Part shown: positions 45,414 to 54,773 of the stretch, in pieces
Layout of the letters: each line of letters starts with the position of its first letter
Numbering within the stretch: position 1 is the first letter of the stretch
NCBI RefSeq assembly: GCF_002926065.1
Contig: NZ_PREZ01000002.1
Span: 124,001 to 188,000 of the forward strand
DNA: 64,000 nt
Origin: Jeotgalibacillus proteolyticus
GTDB lineage: Bacteria; Bacillota; Bacilli; Bacillales; Jeotgalibacillaceae
Direction: 5' to 3'
Notes under the pieces: generated by a model
The model's database searches: none
What the model was told of the DNA's origin: nothing
The model's input: the letters and a program-made list of their open reading frames with translations, nothing else
Program-made: the position numbers and the translations under genes

Positions 45414-46916
45414 ATGAAACAAGAACAAACACCACCTGCTTTAATTATGATTTTCGGCGCAACCGGCGACCTTGCAAAAAGAAAGTTATTCCCTTCGCTC
45501 TACCAGCTTTATTTAAAAGGGAGTTTATCGAATCAGTTTGCTGTTCTTGGGGTTGGACGCAGAGAATGGTCAGACAGCCGTTTTAAAGAGCATGTCAGAG
45601 ATTCACTTCATGCCTCTTCCCACTCAAATGATTTAATTGAAGCCTTTATTGAGCATTGCATCTATCAATCACATGATGTTGCTGATTCAAACTCATACAT
45701 ACAGTTAAAAACCCAGGCTAATGAGCTTGACCGGAGATTCAGCCTTGAAGGTAATCGCATTTTTTATCTGGCGATGGCACCCGAATTCTTCGGCACCATT
45801 ACCGACCACTTAAAGCAGGATGGATTAACGGATACAGACGGCTTTTGCCGCCTGGTAATTGAGAAGCCATTCGGTCATAACCTGCCTTCCGCTGCTGCAC
45901 TGAATGAGCAGATACGCCAATCTTTTTCAGAGGAGCAGATTTACCGTATTGACCATTACCTTGGAAAAGAGATGGTGCAGAATATCGAAGTAATCCGGTT
46001 TGCAAATGCGTTTTTTGAACCGCTTTGGAACAGCCGTTTTATATCGAATATTCAAATCACCTCTTCAGAGACACTTGGTGTTGAAGAACGCGGCAGATAT
46101 TATGAAACAAGCGGCGCTCTAAGAGACATGGTGCAAAACCATATGCTTCAGATGGTCGCACTTCTTGCCATGGAGCCGCCGATTAATTTAAGCACGGATG
46201 AAATCCGTAGTGAAAAGGTCCGTGTATTGCGGGCGATGCGTCCTGTTGAAGGAAAAGAAGTCGATGAATATTTTGTACGCGGACAATATGACAAAGGGAT
46301 CATGAATGGACAAAACGTTGATGGATACCGAGATGGAGATAATGTCGATCCGGCATCCAATACAGAAACCTTCGTTGCGGGTAAAGTAATGATCGATAAC
46401 TTCCGCTGGGCAGGAGTACCGTTTTTTATCCGGACTGGAAAAAGAATGGCTGTAAAGTCTACTAAAATCGTGGTTCAATTTAAAGATATTCCAATGAATC
46501 TTTATTACAATAAAGAGCATTCCCTGGATCCAAATCTGCTTGTTATTCATATTCAGCCGGATGAAGGAATTACCCTTCATTTAAATGCGAAGAAAACAAG
46601 CGAAGGTGTTAATACCCAGCCGGTCAGACTGAGCTATTCAGCCAGCAGCATCGATGGAATCAACACCCCTGAAGCCTATGAAAAACTTCTTTATGATTGC
46701 ATTATGGGTGATGCGACAAACTTTACCCATTGGGATGAAGTAAGACGCTCCTGGAGCTTTGTAGACAAAATTTCTGATCACTGGGAATCCACCACAGCAA
46801 AAGACTTTCCGAATTATGAATCCGGCTCAATGGGTCCAGAGGGAAGCTTTAAGCTGGTTGCTGATGAAGGCTTTGAATGGTGGTCTGTTGGTGAGCTTGA
46901 CGAAAATAGTAAATAA
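45414..46916 (+). CDS. zwf: Glucose-6-phosphate 1-dehydrogenase Zwf
   Basis: A 500-residue enzyme that opens the oxidative pentose-phosphate pathway. The NADP motif is IFGATGDLAKRKL; the active-site signature RIDHYLGKE is near residue 185. ATG 45414 follows GAGGT; a longer open frame upstream has no ribosome site. gndA for a later step of the pathway lies 0.5 kb away on the opposite strand. Confidence 0.97.
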   Translation: MKQEQTPPALIMIFGATGDLAKRKLFPSLYQLYLKGSLSNQFAVLGVGRREWSDSRFKEHVRDSLHASSHSNDLIEAFIEHCIYQSHDVADSNSYIQLKTQANELDRRFSLEGNRIFYLAMAPEFFGTITDHLKQDGLTDTDGFCRLVIEKPFGHNLPSAAALNEQIRQSFSEEQIYRIDHYLGKEMVQNIEVIRFANAFFEPLWNSRFISNIQITSSETLGVEERGRYYETSGALRDMVQNHMLQMVALLAMEPPINLSTDEIRSEKVRVLRAMRPVEGKEVDEYFVRGQYDKGIMNGQNVDGYRDGDNVDPASNTETFVAGKVMIDNFRWAGVPFFIRTGKRMAVKSTKIVVQFKDIPMNLYYNKEHSLDPNLLVIHIQPDEGITLHLNAKKTSEGVNTQPVRLSYSASSIDGINTPEAYEKLLYDCIMGDATNFTHWDEVRRSWSFVDKISDHWESTTAKDFPNYESGSMGPEGSFKLVADEGFEWWSVGELDENSK

Positions 46917-46952
46917 AAAAAGGCTTTCGATCCTTGGTCGAAAGCCTTTTTT
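46915..46952. terminator. Bidirectional terminator between zwf and the DoxX gene
   Basis: Stem AAAAAAAGGCTTTCGA / TCGAAAGCCTTTTTT with a seven-base loop; it overlaps the zwf stop. Confidence 0.92.
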
Positions 46953-46957
46953 ACTAT

Positions 46958-47314
46958 TCATTTTACACTTCTCGCCCATTTAATAAGCGGCCACTGAAGC
47001 AATACTCTTCCCCATAACAATAAAGGCATTGGTTTTGAACCTTTTTTTAAGGGCTTATTTTGCATTGCCATATAAATATTCGCCGGCCACACGAGTACTA
47101 GAAGCCATGTTAGTGCTTTTCCTGCCAGGCGGGTGAACTTGTTTAAAGCAAGCATGAGGCCAATGATGATTTCCACAATTCCCGATACCTGAACAATCAG
47201 CTTTTTTAACGGTAAAAACGGTGGAACAATTCTTTCAAACATTTTTGTTTTTTTAAAATGCATGATGCCTGCAAAAAGCATAAACAGCCCTGCAAGCCGC
47301 TTTATCCCATTCAT
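46958..47314 (-). CDS. DoxX-family membrane protein
   Basis: A 118-residue protein with four hydrophobic segments and the DoxX-like pattern GLFMLFAGIMHF, GIVEIIIGLMLAL and WPANIYMAM. Function is unknown; DoxX relatives are small integral membrane proteins linked to redox or thiosulfate metabolism in some cases. Downstream of gndA but separated from it by a terminator. Confidence 0.8.
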   Translation of the reverse strand: MNGIKRLAGLFMLFAGIMHFKKTKMFERIVPPFLPLKKLIVQVSGIVEIIIGLMLALNKFTRLAGKALTWLLVLVWPANIYMAMQNKPLKKGSKPMPLLLWGRVLLQWPLIKWARSVK

Positions 47315-47336
47315 TGCTTTCCCTCCTTAGTAAAAG

Positions 47337-47368
47337 AAGCCTCGCTCCGCTTAAACGGACGAGGCTTT
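47337..47368 (-). terminator. Terminator after gndA
   Basis: Stem AAGCCTCG / CGAGGCTT extended by TCCG / CGGA across a one-base bulge, followed on the minus strand by CTTTTACT. Confidence 0.78.
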
Positions 47369-47379
47369 CTGTGATCAAT

Positions 47380-48798
47380 TTATGCTTTAGGTTCCATCCA
47401 CTCTGTATGGAAAGTGCCTTCCTTATCCACTCGCTGATACGTATGAGCACCGAAGTAGTCACGCTGAGCCTGAATCAGGTTTGCAGGAAGCGTTTCTGTA
47501 CGATAGCTGTCATAGTAAGCAAGCGCTGTTGAGAAGCCTGGGACCGGTACGCCGTTTTGAACCGCAAGAGAAATAACTTCACGAAGTGCAGATTGGTAAG
47601 ATTCTACAATATCTTTAAAGTATTCATCAAGCATAAGATTGGTCAAAGCAGGCTCACGGTCATAAGCTTCTTTGATTTTTTGAAGGAATTGGGCGCGAAT
47701 AATACAGCCGCCTCTGAAAATCATGGCAATATCGCCAAACTTCAAATCCCAGTTATATTCCTCTGAAGCTGCCTTCATTTGGGCAAAGCCCTGTGCATAA
47801 GAAGCGATTTTAGACATATAAAGTGCGCGTCTGATTGCTTCAATCACTTCTTTTTGTTCTTTTTGAGGCGCCACAGCATCCGGTCCGCTTAAGACCTTGC
47901 TTGCGTGTACACGCTCCTCTTTAATGGCAGAAATAAATCGTGCAAAAACAGACTCCGTAATAATCGGAAGCGGTGTTCCAAGATCAAGCGCACTTTGGCT
48001 TGTCCATTTGCCTGTTCCTTTTTGTCCTGCTTTATCTAATATAACGTCCACCATCGGCTTGCCGGTTTCAGCATCTTTCTTTTTAAAGATATCTGCAGTG
48101 ATTTCAATCAGATAGCTGTCAAGCTCGCCTTTATTCCATTCTGCAAACACCTCATGCAGATCTTCTGCTGAGAGCCCCAGGACATTTTTCATAAGAAAGT
48201 AAGATTCGGCAATGAGCTGCATATCAGCATACTCAATGCCATTATGGACCATTTTCACATAATGGCCGGCGCCATCTGGACCAATATAGGTGCTGCAGGC
48301 TTCGCCGTTTACTTTTGCTGAAATTTTTTCAAAGATTGGAGCTACAAGCTCATAAGCTTCCTTTTGTCCCCCAGGCATAATAGAAGGTCCTGTTAGAGCT
48401 CCTTCTTCTCCGCCGGAAACACCGGTCCCGATGAAGTGGACGCCGTGCTCGCTCAATTCTTTGTTTCTGCGAATCGTATCCTGATAGAAAGTGTTTCCTC
48501 CATCAATTAATATATCGCCTTTATCAAGCAGCGGCAGAAGACTGTTAATCGTTGCATCCGTTGCTGCACCTGCTTTAACCATCAATAAAATTTTGCGGGG
48601 AGACTCAAGTGAATCAACGAACTCCTGCAGACTGTATGTACCAAAAATCTGTTTACCCTCTGACTCTGAAAGCATGTCGTCTACTTTTTCAGAAGAGCGA
48701 TTATAAACCGCTACTGAAAATCCTCTGCTTTCAATATTCCATGCCAGGTTCTTCCCCATTACTGCAAGACCTACGACACCTATTTGTTGTTTTGACAT
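47380..48798 (-). CDS. gndA: 6-phosphogluconate dehydrogenase, decarboxylating
   Basis: A 472-residue NADP-dependent enzyme of the oxidative pentose-phosphate pathway. The Rossmann motif is [39 protein letters not shown] and the C-terminal [13 protein letters not shown] are conserved. The Asn-Arg-Ser (YNRSSEK) after strand 2 indicates NADP preference. It produces ribulose-5-phosphate. Confidence 0.97.
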   Translation of the reverse strand: MSKQQIGVVGLAVMGKNLAWNIESRGFSVAVYNRSSEKVDDMLSESEGKQIFGTYSLQEFVDSLESPRKILLMVKAGAATDATINSLLPLLDKGDILIDGGNTFYQDTIRRNKELSEHGVHFIGTGVSGGEEGALTGPSIMPGGQKEAYELVAPIFEKISAKVNGEACSTYIGPDGAGHYVKMVHNGIEYADMQLIAESYFLMKNVLGLSAEDLHEVFAEWNKGELDSYLIEITADIFKKKDAETGKPMVDVILDKAGQKGTGKWTSQSALDLGTPLPIITESVFARFISAIKEERVHASKVLSGPDAVAPQKEQKEVIEAIRRALYMSKIASYAQGFAQMKAASEEYNWDLKFGDIAMIFRGGCIIRAQFLQKIKEAYDREPALTNLMLDEYFKDIVESYQSALREVISLAVQNGVPVPGFSTALAYYDSYRTETLPANLIQAQRDYFGAHTYQRVDKEGTFHTEWMEPKA

Positions 48799-48904
48799 AG
48801 CTAAACGTCCTTTCTATTAAAAAATTCGCATGCTCTAATGTGAAACAGCATAATAATCATTCCTTATTGTAACACTATTTTAGCGAAAGGCGAAAATAAT
48901 GCTT

Positions 48905-50143
48905 TTATTTATGATCCCGTAAAAAATCCTTGCTGAAACTTGTTTCTGCAGAGGGAAAAGCAGTGGGTCCGGCGTTTGGAATTCCCCTGTTTAGTTTGCC
49001 TGTGCCATAGCGTTTATTGATTTCTTCAAGCACCCGGTCAATCGGCTCGTGCCTGGCGTCTTCCTCAAAGGTAAATAGATCGAGCTGCTTTACTGCCTGT
49101 CTTTTCTCCACCAGCTCCTGTACTGTTACGCCGAGCAGTCTTACCGGGGTGCCGTCCCAATGGGCAAGCAATAATCCTTTAGCAACTGAAAGAATCTCCT
49201 CTTCGCCGTCCACCGGCGTCTTTAAGGTGCAGCTTCTTGTGATTGTTTTTCTATCTTTAAAGCGGATCATAATGGAAACTCCATATCCAAGCATCGCTTT
49301 AGACTTTAAACGTCCGCTGACCTTTTTGGAAAGCTTAAGCAAGACACCAATCAGCTCAGACTGATTCGTAACATCAGCTGGGAGGGTAGTTGAATTTCCA
49401 ACACTTTTAAAATCATAAATACTGTCCGGATCTACCTTTCTTTCATCTAGTCCATTTGCTCTGTCTTTCAGCCTTCTTCCATTTATCCCGAGGAGCGCTT
49501 TGAGCTGAATATCCTCACCCAAAGCGAGGTCCCCGATAATGTTTATGCCGATCCCCTTTAGCTTTTCGGCGGTTTTTGCTCCAACCCCATGCATAGCTTC
49601 AACCGGCATTGGCCACATGATTTGCGGTACATCTCTTTTTCTGAGCACCGTAATCCCCATGGGCTTTTTCATATCAGAAGCCATTTTCGCAAGAAATTTA
49701 TTTGGCGCAACTCCGATACTGCAAGGGAGATCAAGCTCTCTTAAAATTCGGTCCTGAATCGTTTTGATTACCTCGATTGGCGATTCCCCCTCAAGCTCTG
49801 TTAAATCCATATATCCTTCATCAATGGATACAGGCTCCACCTGGGAGGTATAGGACCTTAATATATCAAACATCGCTTTTGAGGCCTGACGGTACCGTTC
49901 GAAATTTGGACGGAGTACAAGCAGAGATGGACATAGCTTTTTTGCTTCCCATAAAGGCATCGTTGTTTTGACACCATAAGCCCGTGCTTCATAGCTGCAG
50001 GTAACCACAATGCCTCTTCTTTCCTCAGGGTCGCCTGCAATGGCTATCGGCTTTCCTTTTAATGAAGCATCATGAGCAGCCTCTACTGAAGCATAAAAGC
50101 TATTCATATCAACATGCAGAATAATTCTTCCACTCTTTTTCAT
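48905..50143 (-). CDS. dinB: DNA polymerase IV (DinB, YqjH)
   Basis: A 412-residue Y-family polymerase. Catalytic carboxylates lie in HVDMNSFYASVE and VSIDEGYMDLTE; CSIGVAPNKFLAKMASDMKKP and the little-finger domain with VGNSTTL are present. A beta-clamp-binding-like QLDLFTFEE motif lies near the C-terminus. It performs error-prone lesion bypass. ATG 50143 follows GGAGGG. No LexA box was found upstream, unlike yqjW. Confidence 0.94.
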   Translation of the reverse strand: MKKSGRIILHVDMNSFYASVEAAHDASLKGKPIAIAGDPEERRGIVVTCSYEARAYGVKTTMPLWEAKKLCPSLLVLRPNFERYRQASKAMFDILRSYTSQVEPVSIDEGYMDLTELEGESPIEVIKTIQDRILRELDLPCSIGVAPNKFLAKMASDMKKPMGITVLRKRDVPQIMWPMPVEAMHGVGAKTAEKLKGIGINIIGDLALGEDIQLKALLGINGRRLKDRANGLDERKVDPDSIYDFKSVGNSTTLPADVTNQSELIGVLLKLSKKVSGRLKSKAMLGYGVSIMIRFKDRKTITRSCTLKTPVDGEEEILSVAKGLLLAHWDGTPVRLLGVTVQELVEKRQAVKQLDLFTFEEDARHEPIDRVLEEINKRYGTGKLNRGIPNAGPTAFPSAETSFSKDFLRDHK

Positions 50144-50189
50144 ATCCCGACCCTCCTTTTTCCATTGTACCTGAAAAACCATCAGTCAT

Positions 50190-50229
50190 AAACTAAGGAG
50201 CATCCATCATCATGGACACTCCTTAGTTT
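50190..50229. terminator. Terminator hairpin after yqjE
   Basis: Perfect 11-pair stem AAACTAAGGAG / CTCCTTAGTTT, with an 18-base loop that can pair TCCA with TGGA. The minus-strand U-tract is weak. Confidence 0.6.
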
Positions 50230-50236
50230 AATACTA

Positions 50237-51361
50237 TTATTTTTTTGCAACTTCCATTACGATGGCGATTAAGAGCTCTGTCAGCTTATTAAGCTCTGCA
50301 ACAGGCATTTTTTCATTTTTAGTATGGATTTCTTCATACCCGACAGCAAGATTCACAGTCGGAACACCCATTCCTGCAATAACATTGGCGTCGCTTCCGC
50401 CGCCGCTGGTCAGAAGTGCTGATGGTCTGCCAATTGCTTTTACAGCATTAAGGGCAATCTGCACTACCTCATCCTGTTCCTCAAATTTAAATCCTGGGTA
50501 CATGATGTTAACATCCACATCGGCTCTTCCGCCCATTTCCTCTGCAGCTTTTTCAAACGCTTCCTTCATTTTTTTCACTTGAGCTTCCATTTTTTCAGGA
50601 ACAAGTGAACGTGCCTCAGCTAACACATCCACACGGTCACAGACGATATTAGTCGCACTTCCGCCCTCAAAACGGCCAATATTAGCTGTTGTTTCTTCAT
50701 CAATGCGGCCAAGCGGCATTGATGCGATGGTTTTTGAAGCGATGGTGATAGCAGAAATCCCTTTTTCAGGTGCAACGCCTGCATGAGCTGTTTTACCATG
50801 GATGACTGCTTTTACCTTCGCCTGAGTTGGCGCTGCGACAATGATATTCCCTACATCCCCGTCACTGTCTACAGCGAAGCCGAATTTTGCTTTTACATAG
50901 GAAGGATCGAGCGCTTTAGCACCAACAAGTCCGGATTCTTCTCCTGCTGTAATGATAAACTGGATCGTTCCATGCTCAAGGTTTTGCTCTTTAAGCTGAC
51001 GGATCATTTCAAGCATAGCTGCAATCCCGGCTTTATCGTCGGCGCCTAGGATCGTTGTACCATCCGAATGGATATAGCCATCATCCTTCAAAACAGGCTT
51101 AATTCCCTTACCGGGTGTTACAGTATCCATGTGGGAGGTGAAGTAAATCGGATCAGCATTTTCTTTTGTGCCTTCAAGCGTACAGATTAAATTATTTGCT
51201 CCGTGGCCAGTTTGAGCCATTGAGCTGTCTTCTTCAACAGCTACTCCCAATGAACCGAATTTTTCTTTAAGCACCATAGCAATTTGTGCCTCATGCTTTG
51301 TTTCTGAATCTACTTGAACAAGCTCCATAAATTCCTCAACTAATCTTTTTTCATTAATCAT
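50237..51361 (-). CDS. yqjE: M20 family peptidase YqjE (PepT-like)
   Basis: A 374-residue zinc aminopeptidase-fold protein. Metal ligands are visible in FTSHMDTV, GADDKAG and GEESGLVG, and the later AVDSDG and YEEIHTKNE. It resembles tripeptidase T and probably acts on small peptides. Downstream of yqjD without a terminator, so a joint transcript with mce-yqjD is possible. Confidence 0.92.
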   Translation of the reverse strand: MINEKRLVEEFMELVQVDSETKHEAQIAMVLKEKFGSLGVAVEEDSSMAQTGHGANNLICTLEGTKENADPIYFTSHMDTVTPGKGIKPVLKDDGYIHSDGTTILGADDKAGIAAMLEMIRQLKEQNLEHGTIQFIITAGEESGLVGAKALDPSYVKAKFGFAVDSDGDVGNIIVAAPTQAKVKAVIHGKTAHAGVAPEKGISAITIASKTIASMPLGRIDEETTANIGRFEGGSATNIVCDRVDVLAEARSLVPEKMEAQVKKMKEAFEKAAEEMGGRADVDVNIMYPGFKFEEQDEVVQIALNAVKAIGRPSALLTSGGGSDANVIAGMGVPTVNLAVGYEEIHTKNEKMPVAELNKLTELLIAIVMEVAKK

Positions 51362-51433
51362 TATTTGGCCCCTCCATTTATGTAGTCACGGGGATAAGTA
51401 TAGCGAAAAAAGGATTGAGACTCAAAGCAAAGG

Positions 51434-52984
51434 CTATAACGGAATATTGCCATGCTTTTTCTTCGGACGGTCTTCCTTTTTATTTCTCATCATATCAAGC
51501 GCCTGGATCAGTTTAATTCTCGTCTCTCTTGGGTCAATCACATCGTCCACCATGCCTCTTGCTGCTGCAACATAAGGATTGGCAAATTTCTCACGGTATT
51601 CCTCAATTTTTTTCGCTCTTGTTTCTTCAGGGTTTTCACTTTGAGCAATTTCTTTTGCAAAAATAATATTTGCTGCTCCCTGAGGACCCATTACGGCAAT
51701 TTCTGCATTTGGCCAGGCGAATACAAGGTCAGCACCAATAGATTTACTATTTAAGGCTACATAAGCCCCGCCGTAGGCTTTTCGTAAAATAACCGTCATT
51801 TTCGGCACTGTCGCCTCAGAATAAGCGTACAGAATCTTTGCTCCGTGACGGATAATCCCTCCGTGCTCCTGCTTGATGCCCGGGAAAAAGCCTGTTACAT
51901 CTTCAAATGTAATTAACGGGATATTAAAAGAATCACAAAAGCGGATAAACCGGGACGCTTTATCGCTTGAATCAATATCAAGCCCCCCTGCCATTACCTT
52001 TGGCTGATTGCATACAAGACCGACTACTTCCCCTTTAATTCGGGCTAGTCCAATGACGATATTGCGCGCGAATTCTTTTTGAACTTCCATAAATGAACCT
52101 TCATCTACTACCTGCTGCACCACAACACGCACATCATAAGGTCTGATTGGATCAAAGGGAATCGCATCTGCTAAATCCGGTCTGTCATCAGATGCATCGT
52201 CTGCCTTGAGGACAGGAGGTTTTTCTTCATTGGACTGCGGCAGATAGCTTAACAGCTGCCTCACCTGGTCAAGTGTTTCTTTTTCCGTTTGGGCTCTAAA
52301 ATGGGCATTCCCGGAAATGGAGTTATGTATTTTAGAGCCGCCAAGGTCCTCAGAGGAAATCTGTTCTCCGGTTACCGTCTCAATTACCTTCGGACCTGTA
52401 ATAAACATCTGGCTTGTTTTATCCACCATAAAAACAAAATCGGTGATAGCAGGGGAATATACTGCACCTCCTGCACACGGTCCCATTATGACGGAAATCT
52501 GCGGAACAACTCCTGAATAGATGGCATTGCGGTAAAAGATATGACCATAGCCATCGAGCGACACGACACCTTCTTGTATACGCGCACCTCCGGAATCATT
52601 GAGACCGATAAAAGGAGCACCATTTTTAGCAGCAAGATCCATCACATGCGCAATTTTTTCGGCATGCATTTCACCCAAAGCTCCGCCAAAAACCGTAAAA
52701 TCCTGGGAAAATAAGTAGATAGGCCGGCCATTTACTTTTCCGTACCCGGTAACAACCCCATCACCGGACCCTTTTACTCCCTCCATGCCAAAATCAGAGG
52801 AACGATGTTCAATAAATGGATTCAGCTCCATAAATGTCCCTTCATCGAGCAGTAAGTCGATTCTTTCTCTTGCAGTCAATTTTCCTTTTTCATGCTGGCG
52901 GTCGATCCGTTCATCCCCTCCGCCGAGCTCCACTTCTCTTCTTCTATCATATAGCTCATTTATCTTTTCAAACATATCACTCAT
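51434..52984 (-). CDS. yqjD: Acyl-CoA carboxylase carboxyltransferase YqjD (MmdA-like)
   Basis: A 516-residue biotin-dependent carboxyltransferase beta subunit. Oxyanion and acyl-CoA motifs include GGALGEMHAEKI, GGARIQEGV and GPCAGGAVYSPA in the N-domain, and GFFPGIKQEHGGIIRHGAK and KAYGGAYVALNSK in the C-domain. It fits propionyl-CoA or methylmalonyl-CoA as substrate. No biotin carboxylase or biotin carrier gene lies beside it. ATG 52984 follows AAAGGAG and overlaps the epimerase end by 8 bases. Confidence 0.9.
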   Translation of the reverse strand: MSDMFEKINELYDRRREVELGGGDERIDRQHEKGKLTARERIDLLLDEGTFMELNPFIEHRSSDFGMEGVKGSGDGVVTGYGKVNGRPIYLFSQDFTVFGGALGEMHAEKIAHVMDLAAKNGAPFIGLNDSGGARIQEGVVSLDGYGHIFYRNAIYSGVVPQISVIMGPCAGGAVYSPAITDFVFMVDKTSQMFITGPKVIETVTGEQISSEDLGGSKIHNSISGNAHFRAQTEKETLDQVRQLLSYLPQSNEEKPPVLKADDASDDRPDLADAIPFDPIRPYDVRVVVQQVVDEGSFMEVQKEFARNIVIGLARIKGEVVGLVCNQPKVMAGGLDIDSSDKASRFIRFCDSFNIPLITFEDVTGFFPGIKQEHGGIIRHGAKILYAYSEATVPKMTVILRKAYGGAYVALNSKSIGADLVFAWPNAEIAVMGPQGAANIIFAKEIAQSENPEETRAKKIEEYREKFANPYVAAARGMVDDVIDPRETRIKLIQALDMMRNKKEDRPKKKHGNIPL

Positions 52985-53402
52985 TGCTGGACGCTCCTTT
53001 ACTTCTTGTATGGTCACAAACTTCATAAAGGACACCGTGAGCCTGAGCAGGATGCAAGAAGGCTACATCTGCTCCGCCCGCCCCCGGTCTTGGTTCATCT
53101 GATATAAACCGTATTCCTTTTTCCTTTAACTCACTAATTCTCTCTTCAATTCCGACTACATTAAACGCCACATGATGAATTCCCTGACCTTTTCTTGCAA
53201 TAAACTTTGCAATAGGTGAGTTATCATGAAGAGCCTCTAACAGCTCAAGTTTTAAATTTCCCGCATCAAGAAAAGCAACTTTTACGCCCTGTTCTTCCAC
53301 GGTTTCTTCTCTTAATAGAGTAAGCGCTAACATTTCAGTGTAAAAAGGCAATGACTCCGCTATTGATTTAACCGCTATTCCGATATGATCAACCTTTTTC
53401 AT
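52977..53402 (-). CDS. mce: Methylmalonyl-CoA epimerase
   Basis: A 141-residue vicinal-oxygen-chelate enzyme (YqjC in B. subtilis). Metal ligands are His in KVDHIGIAV, Glu in LELLEAL, His in IHHVAF and Glu in GVLYEVC. It interconverts (S)- and (R)-methylmalonyl-CoA, which links YqjD with the mutase encoded at 60.9-64 kb. ATG 53402 is chosen for its spacing from AAGGG. Confidence 0.92.
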   Translation of the reverse strand: MKKVDHIGIAVKSIAESLPFYTEMLALTLLREETVEEQGVKVAFLDAGNLKLELLEALHDNSPIAKFIARKGQGIHHVAFNVVGIEERISELKEKGIRFISDEPRPGAGGADVAFLHPAQAHGVLYEVCDHTRSKGASSNE

Positions 53403-53472
53403 CTCTACCATCCCTTCAATCCAAAACTCTGCTATTCTATTGTACCGATAACTTACAGCCTTGACTACCCGC

Positions 53473-53501
53473 TTGCGATTTTACAGCAAGGAAGGTAAAA
53501 T
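53473..53501 (+). promoter_or_regulatory. Sigma-A promoter of the Prli42-like gene
   Basis: TTGCGA (53473-53478), 17 bases, TAAAAT (53496-53501), about 37 bases before the start codon. Confidence 0.5.
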
Positions 53502-53537
53502 AAATGTACAATGCCTGTTAATAAGGAGAGAGTGTAC

Positions 53538-53633
53538 TTGCGTAACCGCACATTCCGTAAAATAATTGTTTATGTCATGATCTTTGCCATGCTTGCATCT
53601 ACTTTGGCAATTGGCTTATCCGTCATTCTTTAA
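53538..53633 (+). CDS. prli42: Prli42-like stressosome-associated membrane microprotein
   Basis: A 31-residue ORF starting at TTG 53538, seven bases behind AAGGAGAG, with its own promoter and terminator. A short basic N-terminus (LRNRTFRK) precedes one membrane helix (IIVYVMIFAMLASTLAIG). Length, charge pattern and helix match Prli42, which in Listeria anchors the stressosome protein RsbR to the membrane. In this window no stressosome gene is present, so the role is taken from the family. Confidence 0.75.
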   Translation: MRNRTFRKIIVYVMIFAMLASTLAIGLSVIL

Positions 53634-53643
53634 AATTAAAGTG

Positions 53644-53680
53644 AAAACAGCCTTCTTGCTGGCAAGAAGGCTGTTTTTTT
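53644..53680. terminator. Bidirectional terminator between the Prli42-like gene and the dehydrogenase
   Basis: Stem AAAACAGCCTTCTTG / CAAGAAGGCTGTTTT with a tight CTGG loop and a T-run on the plus strand. Confidence 0.9.
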
Positions 53681-53682
53681 AT

Positions 53683-54750
53683 TTATACATCTGCTTTTTT
53701 TCTCAGTGCGGAGCAGATCGCAGCCGTTACTTCTTCAGTAGAAGACGTACCACCTATATCTGGGGTTTTAATCCCCTCCCCGGTTACCTCTTCACACGCT
53801 TCAAGAATTGCAGCCCCAAGCTCCGGAAGGCCCAGATGATCAAGCATCATCGACGCGGTCCATACCTGACCCAGGGGATTTGCTTTTCCCTGCCCTGCAA
53901 TGTCTGGAGCAGAGCCATGAACAGGCTCAAACATAGAGGGATATTTACCCTCTGGATTCAAATTGGCAGAAGGAGCAATTCCGATGCTCCCCATAATTGC
54001 ACCGCCAAGGTCTGTTAAGATATCTCCAAATAAATTCGAAGCCACAATAACATCAAACGTTTCCGGCTTGGTTACGAGAAAGGCAGAAAGTGCATCAATA
54101 TGAACCGACCGGGTTTCAACGTCAGGATATTCAGCGGCTACTTCGTTGAAAATACGATCCCAAAACGGCATAGAATGAACAATGCCATTGGATTTTGTCG
54201 CACTGGTTACCTTTGACCCTCTCTTTTTTGCCAGTTTAAAAGCATACCTTATTGCTCTTTCTGTCGCTTTCCTTGTGAAAATTCCATTTTGAACAGCGAT
54301 TTCATCCGGGCCGTTATGAATAACACCGCCAGCCTCACTGTATTCCCCTTCACTGTTTTCCCGCACCACGATAAAATTAAAATCATTTGGGGAATGCAGA
54401 GGGGAATCAATGCCCCTCAGCACTCTGGCAGGTCTTACATTCAGGGAAAGTTCAAGCTCACGCCGTATTTTTATCAGCATTCCCCATAGAGAAATATGAT
54501 CGGGTACAAGCTTTGGATTTCCGACTGCTCCGAGAAAAACAGTATCAAATTCTTTTAACTGCCTAATGCCATCCTCCGGCATCATTAATCCATTTTCTAC
54601 ATAATAGTCAGATCCCCATGGAAAATTTGTAAAATCGAATACTACTCCTCCATGAATCTCAGCTGCCGTTTGCAAAACGTCCTGAGCAGCTGACATTACT
54701 TCAAGGCCGATGCCGTCACCAGGGAGACAGGCGATACGAAAATTCTTCAT
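53683..54750 (-). CDS. ycsA: Tartrate/D-malate dehydrogenase (YcsA-like)
   Basis: A 355-residue beta-decarboxylating dehydrogenase related to isopropylmalate dehydrogenase. LPGDGIGLEV, the Arg-rich substrate site (SLNVRPARV), VVRENSEGEYSEAGG, the Lys in SATKSNG and SNLFGDILTDLGG are conserved. The ENSEGEYS form is typical of tartrate and D-malate dehydrogenases. It would oxidise D-malate or tartrate to pyruvate or a related product and CO2. Operonic with the transporter 23 bases upstream. Confidence 0.9.
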   Translation of the reverse strand: MKNFRIACLPGDGIGLEVMSAAQDVLQTAAEIHGGVVFDFTNFPWGSDYYVENGLMMPEDGIRQLKEFDTVFLGAVGNPKLVPDHISLWGMLIKIRRELELSLNVRPARVLRGIDSPLHSPNDFNFIVVRENSEGEYSEAGGVIHNGPDEIAVQNGIFTRKATERAIRYAFKLAKKRGSKVTSATKSNGIVHSMPFWDRIFNEVAAEYPDVETRSVHIDALSAFLVTKPETFDVIVASNLFGDILTDLGGAIMGSIGIAPSANLNPEGKYPSMFEPVHGSAPDIAGQGKANPLGQVWTASMMLDHLGLPELGAAILEACEEVTGEGIKTPDIGGTSSTEEVTAAICSALRKKADV

Positions 54751-54773
54751 TAATCATTCTTCCTTCCGGTTCA

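Noticed and set aside
48840-48870. Fur-box-like stretch (ATAATAATCATT) upstream of gndA
   Set aside because: Only one half matches the Fur consensus and iron control of gndA is not expected; AT-rich chance match.
53584-54018. A 144-codon plus-strand frame
   Set aside because: It overlaps the Prli42-like gene, a terminator and the antisense strand of the tartrate/D-malate dehydrogenase; no ribosome site.
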